Below the pieces are notes generated by a model, which was given only the letters and a program-made list of their open reading frames with translations, had not been told where the DNA came from and ran no database searches. From Pseudomonadota bacterium (GTDB taxonomy: Bacteria; Pseudomonadota; Gammaproteobacteria; UBA1113), in assembly GCA_021781965.1 (NCBI GenBank), contig JAJXVU010000005.1, forward strand, positions 27,768 to 91,767: DNA of 64,000 nt, read 5' to 3'. Positions 47,130-57,886 of the stretch are shown one piece after another. Position 1 is the stretch's first letter, and every line of letters begins with the position of its first letter. The position numbers and the translations under genes were made by a program.

Positions 47130-48932
47130 TTACAGAATGGTACACGAACAGCATGCAGAGTCTTCTACTTGTTCGGACGTGATTTTCGAGGAAGGCGTAG
47201 TTTTTTTCGGGGAAGGAAAAAATGCCCCATAACTTTCCCCAGCATTTGCCTTTCCCGGCACATCATCTTTTGGTAACAACGCTGTGTCTACATCCGGTTG
47301 AAAGTCAGAGAGATCTTCAGGGCGCAATCTATCATTATAGTTGGTACCATTTATAGAACCTGCTGAAGACAAAGTCTCATTGTCATCTATCTCCTCTGTG
47401 TTTGCATCGCTTTGAGTATCTTTTTCTGGATCTCTTTTAGCAAGGAACCCTTCTTCTATATTATGAACCAACGATTCCCATCTATCTGACTCTAAACCTG
47501 TATAAGCTTCCTCTACAATAGAGTCTTTATCCTCTTTAGAAAGAGAATTAATCAATACCATAATATCTTCTAAAGCCATTTCAGTTAAATCACTATAGAA
47601 GGTATTAAAAGCATCCAACTTTAATGCACTCTTTTTGTCACTTTCCGCGCAGCCAAAACAATAACGGGCCAGTACCGCGAGACTTGGCAAATAAGCACCA
47701 AAAATAGAGCCCGAGCCATTAAACATCGCACTGGTAGAATAAGCATCTACGCCAAAAAAATCTGCCAATGCAGGTGGAATATGCACTGTCCCAAATGAAA
47801 TTTTTTCAAAAAAAGCCGTTGCGAGTTCTCGTGTCATATTTCCATTAGTAACACCCGATAATGCCGCCATTGTCAACAGAGTGACAGTACCGATTACAGC
47901 CGCTTTAGAATAAAATTGATATCCAGGGTTCTTCGCAATCAATTCGCCAAAGCGTCCATCATAAAGGCTTTCGGCTATCGCATAAATACTGGAAAAGACT
48001 TCGGTTGCGCCATTGAGAAATAACCAAGCAAACGGAACCATAGATGAAACTGTCAACACAACTTTAGTAGCAACATCAATTGTACCAAGTGGAATAGTAA
48101 ATGCTTCATCTAGAAAAGAAAAGTCAACTGCGCTATAACCCACCAAACCTAACACTGCAACTGTCTTACCAATCCAGCTAAAAGTCTTACGCCATAGCCA
48201 TCTTAGATCTTCATCGGCTGCAGTATCTTTTAACAAACTATTCAAAGTGAAGCCGCCATCATTAAAATCTCCCCGTGAAACACGCCATTGCTGTGCTTTT
48301 AGTCTTTTTAAAAAAACGTCACGAACTTTATAGGCGATATCGTCATCTTCTTTTGAAAGCAGTAGTTTTCTAGGAACTTTTACCATTAAGTTTTGCATGG
48401 CAAAAACAGTCAATGCTGCATTCACGCACCAAGAGTTTAATGTCCATAATATTGTAGATAAGGCACCCCCCGTAGAAGACTTCGCTGTTAATCCTGCGAA
48501 AGGTATTGCCGCTAAAACGCCCAAGAAAGATGGTGCTATATGCTGTGTATAATAGCTAAAATTTTTCTCTAAATCTAAAAGTTCTTTTTTTAATAAAACA
48601 TCTGGTTTTGCGCTATCAATAACATTAAATCCAGCCCATAAGGTAGGTAATGCGGAAGTGACAGCACTACAAAATGCAGTTACATAAGCCACATATTCTC
48701 TATTTGGAAACGCCTCTTTACATCCTGAAACATAAGCTTTACTGGAAAGAAAAGAAAGGATTACATTTAATGTTTTTAGAGCAATCCATTTTTTTTCTTC
48801 TGGTGGGCGGTTTTCAGATTGTAAATATTCCAAGTATCTTGCCAACTTCTTACAAACACGTTCCTGTTGAGTTCGAAGACTGTTTAGACTGTTTTCGGAT
48901 AAAGACCCAGCCTCTTCTTCTGATGAAGCCAT
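47130..48932 (-). CDS. Multi-pass membrane protein with C-terminal CaaX motif, candidate effector
   Basis: 600 aa, family not recognised. Some six to eight hydrophobic segments lie between residues 50 and 430 (for example FLGVLAAIPFAGL, TVAVLGLVGYSAV, AAVIGTVTLLTMAALSGV). The N-terminus is charged, without a signal peptide. Residues ~430-600 are hydrophilic, Asp/Glu/Ser-rich and probably disordered. The last residues are ACCSCTIL: a Cys four from the end followed by Thr-Ile-Leu fits a CaaX box, in eukaryotes a prenylation signal (Leu at the end favours geranylgeranyl), and the adjacent Cys could take palmitate. The GNAT protein at 61979 ends CCSCAFM. Host-side lipidation is inference. ATG 48932 with AAGGA upstream. 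Confidence 0.75.
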   Translation of the reverse strand: MASSEEEAGSLSENSLNSLRTQQERVCKKLARYLEYLQSENRPPEEKKWIALKTLNVILSFLSSKAYVSGCKEAFPNREYVAYVTAFCSAVTSALPTLWAGFNVIDSAKPDVLLKKELLDLEKNFSYYTQHIAPSFLGVLAAIPFAGLTAKSSTGGALSTILWTLNSWCVNAALTVFAMQNLMVKVPRKLLLSKEDDDIAYKVRDVFLKRLKAQQWRVSRGDFNDGGFTLNSLLKDTAADEDLRWLWRKTFSWIGKTVAVLGLVGYSAVDFSFLDEAFTIPLGTIDVATKVVLTVSSMVPFAWLFLNGATEVFSSIYAIAESLYDGRFGELIAKNPGYQFYSKAAVIGTVTLLTMAALSGVTNGNMTRELATAFFEKISFGTVHIPPALADFFGVDAYSTSAMFNGSGSIFGAYLPSLAVLARYCFGCAESDKKSALKLDAFNTFYSDLTEMALEDIMVLINSLSKEDKDSIVEEAYTGLESDRWESLVHNIEEGFLAKRDPEKDTQSDANTEEIDDNETLSSAGSINGTNYNDRLRPEDLSDFQPDVDTALLPKDDVPGKANAGESYGAFFPSPKKTTPSSKITSEQVEDSACCSCTIL

Positions 48933-49129
48933 AATTATTTTTTCCTTATATTAATTTTATCATTACGCACGATACAGCCGTGCTGCCTGTTCACACATCG
49001 TTTAAATTTTTAGTATCGAGAATTTAGCTCGCTATGTAGCTCTGAAAAAGAAATGAAACAAAAATGCTGCTGAGTTATTTTTGTCGTCCATAATTAAAAA
49101 CCATCATTAGTATACTTTATGGGACGATA

Positions 49130-50470
49130 TTAGCGAATGTTTTTTATGGTGTCAATACTTTCACAATAGAAAACCACTCCTATTTCATCGGCTGCCGCCA
49201 ATTTACCTGCATGATAGGCATAACCAACTACGGCAACCAGTTCGTCCTGCACATAAAGGAGAGGGATACGCGAACGTTGCCAGGGCGGCACGTCCCATTC
49301 TTGAAACAGTTTCTTCAATGGATGCGAGCCTACCCTGCCTGCGGCATGAAATCGCTCGCCTTGATTACGAAAACGTACCTCGCAATCTGTCACATGCGCT
49401 GCAGCCAAACCTAGTCCTAATACGGTTTCACGGCGCAACACCATATCGTCTATATGCAATCGTTCTTCATCCTGCGGCCATTGAAATTCCCCGCTACGCG
49501 GCACGATGTCTAGTGGCGACAAAGCATACAAATGGTTATGGTAAGCCCTTAACACCACGTTGTGCCACTTCACTTGAGTGTGGTGATCGTGTCCTTGTTG
49601 ATACACCAAATGTAACACTTGCTGCATCTGTGCCTCTGTAGGCAATGCCAAACTCTGCTCTTCCAACCATAAACGCAATACTGCACTGCATTCATAAGGC
49701 GACAAGGTAGTTAATTTAGTTTGATCTAAGCAGTTCTTCTGTTCAGCTCTACAATCTGCTAGAATCTCTTGCCACAAGGGCTCTGCCCATTGTATCAATT
49801 GTGCCGATAGATTGGCACTACGCGCTAAGGTTCTAGCATAACTGGGCCAACGTTGACGCAACACGGGTATGACTAGCTGACGCAAATAGTTTCGATCATA
49901 ATGAATATCGTCGTTGCTTAGATCATTGATATGTTCTAGTTGATGCAATTCTGCATACGCTTCTATAGTCGCACGCGTTACTGTTAAAAATGGCCGATAA
50001 TGTATTATTTCCGTTTTAGTTTCAACTTGCAGCGGCATCGCGGCCAAACCCTTGGGCCCAGCACCACGCAATAATTGTAATAACACGGTTTCGGCTTGAT
50101 CGTCTTCATGATGCGCGGTTAATAACACATCGCCTGCTGTTAAATGAGAAAAAATAGCTTCATAACGCAAGCGTCTGGCATTCGCTTCTATACTACCGCC
50201 TTTGGGTAACTGTACATCACCAACATATAAAGTTACATCCCAACGACGACATAGATCGGCACAAAATGCTTGCCAAGCGTCCGCCTGTGGCTGCAAATGA
50301 TGATTAACATGTACCGCAATAATGGGTAAAGACGTTTTGAGTGTATGACGCAAAAAATGCAATAAAGCGACTGAATCCACACCACCGCTCAAGGCCACAC
50401 ACCAACGGTGGATGGCCTTATCTTTTAAGGGTGCTAAAAAGGCTTCGTTATTGAATAACACGTTGGCCAT
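49130..50470 (-). CDS. tilS: tRNA(Ile)-lysidine synthase
   Basis: 446 aa. The PP-loop ATPase motif [14 protein letters not shown] is at about 27-40, followed by VHVNHHLQ and [19 protein letters not shown]. The C-terminal substrate-binding domains are present ([10 protein letters not shown] to [14 protein letters not shown]). It converts C34 of tRNA-Ile(CAU) to lysidine so that AUA is read as isoleucine. Start ATG 50470 overlaps the accA stop by 23 bp, the accA-tilS order being common in gammaproteobacteria. Confidence 0.95.
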   Translation of the reverse strand: MANVLFNNEAFLAPLKDKAIHRWCVALSGGVDSVALLHFLRHTLKTSLPIIAVHVNHHLQPQADAWQAFCADLCRRWDVTLYVGDVQLPKGGSIEANARRLRYEAIFSHLTAGDVLLTAHHEDDQAETVLLQLLRGAGPKGLAAMPLQVETKTEIIHYRPFLTVTRATIEAYAELHQLEHINDLSNDDIHYDRNYLRQLVIPVLRQRWPSYARTLARSANLSAQLIQWAEPLWQEILADCRAEQKNCLDQTKLTTLSPYECSAVLRLWLEEQSLALPTEAQMQQVLHLVYQQGHDHHTQVKWHNVVLRAYHNHLYALSPLDIVPRSGEFQWPQDEERLHIDDMVLRRETVLGLGLAAAHVTDCEVRFRNQGERFHAAGRVGSHPLKKLFQEWDVPPWQRSRIPLLYVQDELVAVVGYAYHAGKLAAADEIGVVFYCESIDTIKNIR

Positions 50471-51404
50471 ACGACATTAAGCGTTCGTAGCGTTCAGACA
50501 ACAACTGATCTATAGATTTTTTAGAGATGCGGTCTAATTGTAAAATGAGTTCGGTTTTTAAATGCTGTGCCATTTCATCGAGTTGCCTATGCGCGCCACC
50601 CAAGGGTTCTGGCAATACTTTGTCGATTAAATGTTGTTTTAACAAACTCTCGGCATTGAGTTTGAGTGCGCCCGCGGCTTCAGAAGCTTTTTCGGCACTC
50701 TTCCATAAAATAGAAGCGCAACCTTCGGGCGAGATCACCGAATAAATACTGTATTGCAACATCATCACGTAATCGCCTACACCCAAAGCCAAGGCACCAC
50801 CGGAACCGCCTTCGCCTATGACCGTACAGATCACGGGCGTTTTTAAGCCCGCCAATTCATACAGGTTACGCGCAATGGCTTCACTTTGATTGTGTTCTTC
50901 GGCGGCAATACCGGGATAGGCACCCGCCGTATCGATGAAGGTCAACACGGGTAAATTGAAATCTTCCGCCAAATGCATCAAACGCAAGGCTTTGCGATAG
51001 CCTTCCGGCTGCGGCATACCAAAATTACGCTCTACTTTTTCTTTGGTTTTGCGCCCTTTTTCATGGCCTATAACCATCACAGGACGACCATCTAAAAACG
51101 CGAGCCCGCCTACAATAGCTTTATCGTCTACATAATGTCTGTCGCCATGCAATTCATCAAAATCGGTAAAAATGCGGCTGACATAATCTAAAGTATGGGG
51201 TCTTAAGGGATGACGCGCCAATTGAGTAATTTGCCAGGGTGTTAGGTCGGCAAAGATCTGCATGGTCAGTTCACGACTCTTAGCCTGTAAACGCCGCAGT
51301 TCACCGCTGATATCGACAGACACATCGTCGCCCATACGCGCTAATTCTTCAATTTTCGCTTCTAATTCGGCAATAGGTCGTTCAAAATCTAGAAAGTTGT
51401 GCAT
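50448..51404 (-). CDS. accA: Acetyl-CoA carboxylase carboxyltransferase subunit alpha
   Basis: 318 aa from ATG 51404, giving [20 protein letters not shown], which lines up with the E. coli start; a GTG two codons earlier is less likely. Motifs [32 protein letters not shown] and [15 protein letters not shown] are those of AccA. It partners AccD (7524-8378), encoded far away as usual. Confidence 0.97.
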   Translation of the reverse strand: MHNFLDFERPIAELEAKIEELARMGDDVSVDISGELRRLQAKSRELTMQIFADLTPWQITQLARHPLRPHTLDYVSRIFTDFDELHGDRHYVDDKAIVGGLAFLDGRPVMVIGHEKGRKTKEKVERNFGMPQPEGYRKALRLMHLAEDFNLPVLTFIDTAGAYPGIAAEEHNQSEAIARNLYELAGLKTPVICTVIGEGGSGGALALGVGDYVMMLQYSIYSVISPEGCASILWKSAEKASEAAGALKLNAESLLKQHLIDKVLPEPLGGAHRQLDEMAQHLKTELILQLDRISKKSIDQLLSERYERLMSYGQRVIQ

Positions 51405-51488
51405 AATCACCCCAGGTTATAGCTAATATAGGGCCTATTTTGCTAGAATGGAGCTCTGCCGTCAATTTTTTTAGAAAAAGAACAAAAT

Positions 51489-52262
51489 ATGAACATTTTT
51501 GTTTTCGATATCGAGACTATCCCAGATTGCGACGCCTCGCGTCGCTTGCACGATAGCCCGGAATGGAATGATAGCGATGCCGCCAACGCCTTGTTTGCGG
51601 GTGCTCGAGAGCAAAATGGTCGCGATTTTCTGGCCCATTATTTGCAAAAGATCATCGTCATCTCCGCCGTATTAAAAACACCACAAGGCGTTAAAGTATG
51701 GTCTTTAGGACAAGAAGACGCCGATGAAAAAGAGTTGATCACACGCTTTTTTGATGGCATTGAACGCTACTCGCCTACTTTGGTCAGTTGGAATGGCAGT
51801 GGCTTTGATCTGCCCGTATTGCATTATCGCGCCTTATTACACGGCGTTGCTGCACCACGTTACTGGGAAACAGGCGATAACGACAGTCAATTTCGTTGGA
51901 ATAATTATTTGAGTCGTTTTCATCAACGACATTTAGATCTCATGGACGTATTAGCAGCTTATCAAAACAAAGCGTATGCGCCCTTAGATCGCATCGCCAC
52001 TTTATTGGGTTACCCCGGCAAAATGGGCATGGCGGGCGATCAAGTCTGGTCGGCTTATCAAGAAGGGAAATTAAGTGCCATACGCAATTATTGCGAAACC
52101 GATGTGTTAAACACCTATTTAGTCTATTTGCGCTTTGAGCAAATACGCGGTCATATCACTGCAGAAGCGTATCAACAGGCTTGTGATGAATTGCGGCATT
52201 ATTTAAAACAAGAGAACAAACCCCATTTTAACGAATTTAGCGAACATTGGCATACACCATGA
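51489..52262 (+). CDS. Predicted 3'-5' exonuclease, PolB-like DEDDy family
   Basis: 257 aa. The three exonuclease motifs are visible: FDIETIPD (residues 5-12), SWNGSGFDLPVLHYR (about 98-112) and the final YCETDVLNTYLVYLR with Asp and Tyr of DEDDy type (about 200-214). Members of this family have been described only as predicted PolB-like exonucleases, without an attached polymerase. Probably acts in DNA or RNA trimming. Its TGA stop overlaps the rlmD start as ATGA. Confidence 0.88.
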   Translation: MNIFVFDIETIPDCDASRRLHDSPEWNDSDAANALFAGAREQNGRDFLAHYLQKIIVISAVLKTPQGVKVWSLGQEDADEKELITRFFDGIERYSPTLVSWNGSGFDLPVLHYRALLHGVAAPRYWETGDNDSQFRWNNYLSRFHQRHLDLMDVLAAYQNKAYAPLDRIATLLGYPGKMGMAGDQVWSAYQEGKLSAIRNYCETDVLNTYLVYLRFEQIRGHITAEAYQQACDELRHYLKQENKPHFNEFSEHWHTP

Positions 52263-53641
52263 ATAACTTATCATTAGAAACAGCAATTATTCGTCACTTA
52301 AGCCACGAAGGCCGCGGCGTCGCCAATTTAAATGGCAAAACGGTATTTATACAAAATGCTCTGCCCAATGAGACTGTTTCTTTTCGTTATACTAGACGAC
52401 ACAAAAATTTTGATGAGGGTTATGCAGTAGAAGTATTGGAAAATACTAGTCCAGATAGGGTTGAGCCCAAGTGCCCACATACCGCCATTTGTGCTGGTTG
52501 TAGCTTGCAACATTTAAGCACTGAAGCTCAATTGACTCTAAAAGAAAATACCTTAAAAGAACAATTTAAGCATTTTGCACATACTGACATTACCCATTTA
52601 GAACCGGCCATACACGCTAAGGCATATCATTATCGCACTAAAGCACGCTTGTCGGTTAAAGACGTCATCAAGAAAAACAAAGTATTAATAGGCTTTCATG
52701 AACACAATGGCCGTTACGTTGCCGACATAAGCAGCTGCGCTATATTACCGCAAGACGTGGGCGATAAACTACATTTATTATCGAAACTAGTGTCCGAACT
52801 TAGTGTACACAGCGCTATTCCGCAAATTGAAGTGTCGATCAACGCCGATGAAACAGCACTCATTATACGCCATGTGCAGCCCTTGCCGTTAAGCGACATA
52901 GAAAAGATAGTTGCATTTGCAAAACATGAAGGTTTTTCGATTTATTTACACCCTTCTAAACAGGATAAAGAAACGCGCGTTACAGTGGCTGGTTTTTTAT
53001 CTAATGCCACAACAGACGATACTCTACCATTGATAAAACTATGGCCTAAAAACAGTCCTTTCCTATTACATTACAATTTGCCTAATGAAGACTCTACTCT
53101 TTACTTTTCGCCTACGGAATTTACGCAAATCAATCCTGCTGTTAACGAATTAATGGTAGCACAAGCCTTGTCTTGGTTGTCTCCCAATAAAGGTGATCGA
53201 GTTTTAGATTTATTTTGTGGTATTGGTAATTTTACCATTCCCCTGGCACGTCATTGCAAAGAAGTGATAGGCGTAGAAGGTGAAGTAAGCATGGTAGCAC
53301 GTGCAACGGATAACGCAGTTCATAATCATAGAAACAACGCTCATTTTCTAGCGGCGGATTTAACGCAAAGCATCTCTCATTTACAATTGTTAAACTGTAC
53401 TTTCGACAAAATCCTCATCGATCCTCCGCGCAGTGGTGCTTTGGAAGTGATTGAACGACATTTTAAAGCCTGGCAAGCAAAAACCATTGTTTATATTTCT
53501 TGTAATCCAGCCACATTGGCACGAGATGTTGGGGTGTTAGTCAACCAGTTAGGCTATACATTGGAAAAAATAGGGATTTTAGACATGTTTCCACAAACCG
53601 GTCATGTAGAAAGCATGGCTTTGTTGACTCGGGCGAGATAA
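52259..53641 (+). CDS. rlmD: 23S rRNA (uracil1939-C5)-methyltransferase
   Basis: 460 aa from ATG 52259, which overlaps the preceding stop (ATGA); a TTG four codons before is not needed. TRAM domain at the N-terminus (about 1-60), iron-sulfur cysteines in CPHTAICAGCSLQHL, SAM site VLDLFCGIGNFTIPLA near residue 318, and the catalytic Cys in VYISCNPATLARD near 412. It methylates U1939 of 23S rRNA. rlmD followed by relA is a conserved gammaproteobacterial pair. Confidence 0.96.
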   Translation: MNNLSLETAIIRHLSHEGRGVANLNGKTVFIQNALPNETVSFRYTRRHKNFDEGYAVEVLENTSPDRVEPKCPHTAICAGCSLQHLSTEAQLTLKENTLKEQFKHFAHTDITHLEPAIHAKAYHYRTKARLSVKDVIKKNKVLIGFHEHNGRYVADISSCAILPQDVGDKLHLLSKLVSELSVHSAIPQIEVSINADETALIIRHVQPLPLSDIEKIVAFAKHEGFSIYLHPSKQDKETRVTVAGFLSNATTDDTLPLIKLWPKNSPFLLHYNLPNEDSTLYFSPTEFTQINPAVNELMVAQALSWLSPNKGDRVLDLFCGIGNFTIPLARHCKEVIGVEGEVSMVARATDNAVHNHRNNAHFLAADLTQSISHLQLLNCTFDKILIDPPRSGALEVIERHFKAWQAKTIVYISCNPATLARDVGVLVNQLGYTLEKIGILDMFPQTGHVESMALLTRAR

Positions 53642-53646
53642 CGACT

Positions 53647-55869
53647 ATGGTGAAATTAAAAAAGCTAGCTTATCACAATGAAGATGGTTCTCTAGACATT
53701 CAACTGTGGTTAGATACTCTAGCGCAAAGTTACCCTAAAGAGCATTTAGACCGCCTGCGTCATGTGATCGACTTAGTGGTAACCCTAGGCGCAACCGTAC
53801 CGACTCTATCGCCGCAGATAACCTGCTTAGATCTAGGCTTACAGATGGCAGCACTATTAGCCGAGTTATCTGCAGACGAAACGACGTTGATCGCCGCTTT
53901 AACCTATCACCTCATCGTTTACACCGATTTTACCTTAGAAGACATCACTCAACAGATCGGCGCCGATGTAGCCCATCTACTAGCGGGTGCTTTGCGCATG
54001 GATGATATTTCAGTCTTATTGCACGCACAAAGTAATACCGAAGAAAATCTACCGTCCAGAATACACAATTTGCGAAAAATGCTACTGGCTATGGCCAGAG
54101 ACGTGCGTGTGGTTATATTGAAAATCAGCGAAAAAATGTGCCATCTGCGCGCCGCCAGTCATCTAGATGCAAATTTCCGGAAACGCATCGCTACCGAAGT
54201 CAAAGAAATCTACGCGCCATTAACGAATCGTTTGGGTTTAGGTCATTTGAAATGGGAAATGGAAGATTCGGTTTTTAGATATCTACAAGAAGCCGAATAT
54301 AAATCGCTTGCCAAAGCACTTGACCAAAAGCGTATAGAGCGCGAAGAATATATTGCCGCTTTTCAAGAAAGCTTTCATGTGTTGCTGAAAGATTTGAACC
54401 TAGAACGGTATGAACTAGCGGGCCGCGCCAAGCATCTATACAGCATTTATCGCAAAATGACTCGCAAGAAGGTAGGTTTAGAAAAAATCTATGATTCCTT
54501 TGCGGTACGTGTATTAGTCCCTGATGTGCACGATTGTTACAAAGTATTAAGTCTAGTTCATGAGCAATGGACTCCCATCAGCGAAGAGTTTGACGATTAT
54601 GTCGCTAGGCCTAAGGAAAATGGCTATCAATCGCTACACACCGCTGTGATAGGTCCCGATAATAAAAATGTAGAAGTGCAAATTCGCACCTTCGCCATGC
54701 ATGAAGTATCCGAATTAGGTGTTGCTGCACACTGGAAATACAAAGAAGGCGCTACGCCCAAAAACGATTATGAAGATAAGATTGCGTGGCTAAGACAATT
54801 AATTGCTTGGCAAAGTGATTATTTACACCAGGAAAATCGCGAAGAATTATTTCAAACCACCTCTCTGTTTGACGATAGAGTTTATGTATTCACTCCCGAA
54901 GGCGACATCATCGATCTGATAACCGGCTCTACCCCTATAGATTTTGCCTATCATGTACACAGCGAAGTAGGCCATCGCTGCAAAGGCGCTAAAGTTAACG
55001 AAAAAATAGTGCCTTTATCCTATGCCTTGCAAACAGGCGATCGCGTCAGCATCATCACGGGGAAGGTTGCTCATCCTAGCCTAGACTGGCTAGATCCTAA
55101 GGCTGGATTTGTACACACCAGTAAAGCGCGCGCGAAGATTTTGCAGTGGTTTAAGGCACAAAATTATCAACAACACGTCACAGAAGGCATGGCTTTTTTG
55201 AATGAAACCGCCAAACGCGAACATTTAAAGCTACCACCCTTATTGCCCATTGCAGAAGCACTGCATTTCAAGAATATCGATGATATGTTAGCCGCTTTAG
55301 GCGGTGGATACCTTAAGATGGCACAAATTTTAAATAAAATTATTGCCGCTCAACCTAGCCATGAAGAAACGCATGAAATACCCAGTAAGGCCCCTGCAGC
55401 AACCACTAAAACTAAAGCAACAGTCAAAGATGACATCAGCGTGTATGGTTTGCATGATCTGCTGCACACCATTGCTAAATGTTGTAAGCCTATACCAGGT
55501 GATCCCATTGTAGGTTTTATTACCCAACAACGCGGCATTACCGTGCATCATCAAGATTGCCGTTCCTTGCTGCAATTACGCAGCAAAGAACGCATTATCG
55601 CCGTAGATTGGAGCAACAATAATGCCACGCAATATAGCGTAGAGCTACGTATACTCGCTTATCCACAGCAGGATTTAATCAGGGATATTACCGCCTTGGT
55701 GAGCCAAGAAAAAGTGTATTTAACCCGTATCAACAGTGCACAAACAGAAAATAAAATGAGAATAGATCTATTGGTTGAAGTGAAAAGCTCCGAACAATTA
55801 CAGCATTTTATTCAGCAATTGCGCAACATGCCTGATGTAGATCAGGTGGAGCGATTAATGGCGGTGTAA
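53647..55869 (+). CDS. relA: GTP pyrophosphokinase RelA
   Basis: 740 aa, close to E. coli RelA (744). The N-terminal hydrolase domain is degenerate (ALTYHLIVYTDFTLEDI in place of the HD motif), so it should only synthesise (p)ppGpp. Synthetase domain about 235-370 (YDSFAVRVLV, RPKENGYQSLHTAV, EVQIRT), TGS domain about 415-475, a Cys-containing region (CCKPIPGDPIVGF) and a C-terminal ACT domain. Ribosome-bound, activated by uncharged tRNA. In intracellular Legionellales relatives ppGpp together with CsrA controls the switch to the transmissive phase; csrA lies 8 kb away here. Confidence 0.96.
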   Translation: MVKLKKLAYHNEDGSLDIQLWLDTLAQSYPKEHLDRLRHVIDLVVTLGATVPTLSPQITCLDLGLQMAALLAELSADETTLIAALTYHLIVYTDFTLEDITQQIGADVAHLLAGALRMDDISVLLHAQSNTEENLPSRIHNLRKMLLAMARDVRVVILKISEKMCHLRAASHLDANFRKRIATEVKEIYAPLTNRLGLGHLKWEMEDSVFRYLQEAEYKSLAKALDQKRIEREEYIAAFQESFHVLLKDLNLERYELAGRAKHLYSIYRKMTRKKVGLEKIYDSFAVRVLVPDVHDCYKVLSLVHEQWTPISEEFDDYVARPKENGYQSLHTAVIGPDNKNVEVQIRTFAMHEVSELGVAAHWKYKEGATPKNDYEDKIAWLRQLIAWQSDYLHQENREELFQTTSLFDDRVYVFTPEGDIIDLITGSTPIDFAYHVHSEVGHRCKGAKVNEKIVPLSYALQTGDRVSIITGKVAHPSLDWLDPKAGFVHTSKARAKILQWFKAQNYQQHVTEGMAFLNETAKREHLKLPPLLPIAEALHFKNIDDMLAALGGGYLKMAQILNKIIAAQPSHEETHEIPSKAPAATTKTKATVKDDISVYGLHDLLHTIAKCCKPIPGDPIVGFITQQRGITVHHQDCRSLLQLRSKERIIAVDWSNNNATQYSVELRILAYPQQDLIRDITALVSQEKVYLTRINSAQTENKMRIDLLVEVKSSEQLQHFIQQLRNMPDVDQVERLMAV

Positions 55870-55894
55870 TAACTCAAACAACCCCGCTACTATC

Positions 55895-57649
55895 TCAAAG
55901 ACGATTGTACGGTTTTTTATTTACATTCGCTTTATCCTCTGTCGCCAATTCAAAACTTGCCTGTATCAACCAAGCAAAATAAACCACAGTTATAGCAACC
56001 ACCCCGAATAATAGAACTGCTTGTGCTAATTCCAACATTCGTCTTTGGGTTGAGTTAAAGGTGCTAGAACTTCCCCGCTCTGGAACTCCAAAATACCCGC
56101 TGGAATTTTGTGACAAACTGATTGGCGGCTTCACTGTTACGAACAACTGCGCGGCCGTATAGCCCTGCTCATCTTGAATTGTAGGATCGGCATTCTTATC
56201 TAGCAAGATTGTGTAAATTTCTTTATATCCCTTTATGGCTGCCCAATGCAGGGCGGTACGACTCATATTCTCTTTGGCATTGATGTTTGCACCATGCTGT
56301 AATAAATATTCAATGGCTTCTTTAGACTGTGAAAACACGGCTATATGCAAAGCTGTTTGACCAAATAAGTTTCTACCATCAAGATTGATATTATGTTCTG
56401 ACTTCAAATACTCCAGAGTAGCTACTTTATTATCTTTCGCGGCATCGTGTAATAAGGCAATACCATTTTCCCCATTCACTGGGCTATACTTTTCCAAACG
56501 TTTTATTACCTCAATATCCCCTTGAGATGCAGCGTTCTTGAATTCTCTCCCTAATCGCTGTGTAAGATCCTCCTCCAGGTTTGCGACATTTGCTCCCAGC
56601 TTCACTAAACACACCATACTATCCTTCTGTTTTTTTTGGGCTGCCCAAACAAAGGGGGTGCTACCATTATTATCTACGGCATTGACATCTGCGCCCTTCT
56701 CTATCAATACCTTTATAGCATCAACATGATTGCCTAAGGCGGCCAAATGCAGCGCCGTACTACCACTGTTGGTTTTAGCATGAATATCTGCGCCCCTCTC
56801 CAGTAATAATTTCACAACTTCCTTATGACCATGCGTAGCGGCCCAATGTAAGGCAGTAGTGCCATTAGCATCAGCAGCATTCGTCTGGGCGCTTTTGTCC
56901 AGTAATTTTTGTAAAGTATCTATATTGCCACTGACCGCAGGAATATGTAACAGAATACACCCATCATCCATTACTACATTGATATCTACACCTAGACTGG
57001 CTAAATTATCTATATCTAATTCATTATTCCTAACTACGGCACTGTATAGAGCATCTTTTACAGGTACGGAGGCCAAATAGGTACAAATTTCATTATGATT
57101 GTGCTGAGCCGCTAAAGTCTGTGCGGTATTATCCGCTTTATCCTTGGCGTCTACCTGCGCACCATTGCGCACCAATAATTTTACTGCCTGTAGATGGCCC
57201 GCCGAAGCTGCCCAGTGTAAAGGGGTATGGCCACCAAAGGTTGCTACATCCACTTCCATTCCGCACGATAGAAAAAATTGAATGACGGCAGTATGGCCGT
57301 TCCAAGCAGCATTATGTAAAGGGGTATCACGTTGGGGTGGATTATCAACAGGCTTAAGAGAATCCCAAAGAGCAGTATCCCCCTTACCGCCCTTAGCACG
57401 AATATTCGCTCCTTTTTCCCATAAAATCTTAACAATGTCTAAAAACCCATACGTCGCCGCCCAATGCATAGGTGTATAGCCTTCCTCATCTTTCCCATTA
57501 AGATTTACGTCTTCGGCTAATAAACGCTTTAATTCAACTAAAGCCTTTACTTCATCAGCATCGCCTTTAATAATTGCATCTTTCAATTGTGGTTGAAACT
57601 GTAGTCGTTTCGGGATGGTTTCTTTTACTAAAGAGGGATCAGCTGACAT
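55895..57649 (-). CDS. Ankyrin-repeat protein with C-terminal membrane helix
   Basis: 584 aa. About eleven ankyrin repeats of ~33 residues run from ~55 to ~500, with typical GYTPMHWAATYGFLDIVKIL, GNTALHWAA-like and DTPLHNAAWNGHTAVI units; one stretch around 205-240 and another around 345-385 are degenerate. After a Ser-rich linker, one hydrophobic helix at ~543-565 (AVLLFGVVAITVVYFAWLI) precedes a short tail. No N-terminal signal. Ankyrin proteins with a terminal membrane anchor are common among effectors of Legionella and Coxiella; effector status here is inference. ATG 57649 with AAGGAG upstream. Confidence 0.88.
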   Translation of the reverse strand: MSADPSLVKETIPKRLQFQPQLKDAIIKGDADEVKALVELKRLLAEDVNLNGKDEEGYTPMHWAATYGFLDIVKILWEKGANIRAKGGKGDTALWDSLKPVDNPPQRDTPLHNAAWNGHTAVIQFFLSCGMEVDVATFGGHTPLHWAASAGHLQAVKLLVRNGAQVDAKDKADNTAQTLAAQHNHNEICTYLASVPVKDALYSAVVRNNELDIDNLASLGVDINVVMDDGCILLHIPAVSGNIDTLQKLLDKSAQTNAADANGTTALHWAATHGHKEVVKLLLERGADIHAKTNSGSTALHLAALGNHVDAIKVLIEKGADVNAVDNNGSTPFVWAAQKKQKDSMVCLVKLGANVANLEEDLTQRLGREFKNAASQGDIEVIKRLEKYSPVNGENGIALLHDAAKDNKVATLEYLKSEHNINLDGRNLFGQTALHIAVFSQSKEAIEYLLQHGANINAKENMSRTALHWAAIKGYKEIYTILLDKNADPTIQDEQGYTAAQLFVTVKPPISLSQNSSGYFGVPERGSSSTFNSTQRRMLELAQAVLLFGVVAITVVYFAWLIQASFELATEDKANVNKKPYNRL

Positions 57650-57886
57650 AATATTCTCCTTTATTATTCCATATTGAAAAGCTCACAATACTTTCCTCTC
57701 TTTGACTCTAGAAAATCAAGTATATACTTACAGCGAGATATTTTTTGTGGATGTTAACACAAAAAAAAGTATATGGACAAATCAACTTAATAACCACTTA
57801 CCTATTTGTTGACGGTCGCGACGCGGATAATTTATTTTGTGCTCAATAAATCAAATGTTAACCAGGCTTAGCCTAAATTGCAGCAG

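Noticed and set aside
57808..57829. Another copy of the 25-bp core
   Set aside because: Only about 12 contiguous bases (GACGGTCGCG with flanks) agree; treated as a decayed piece, not a copy.
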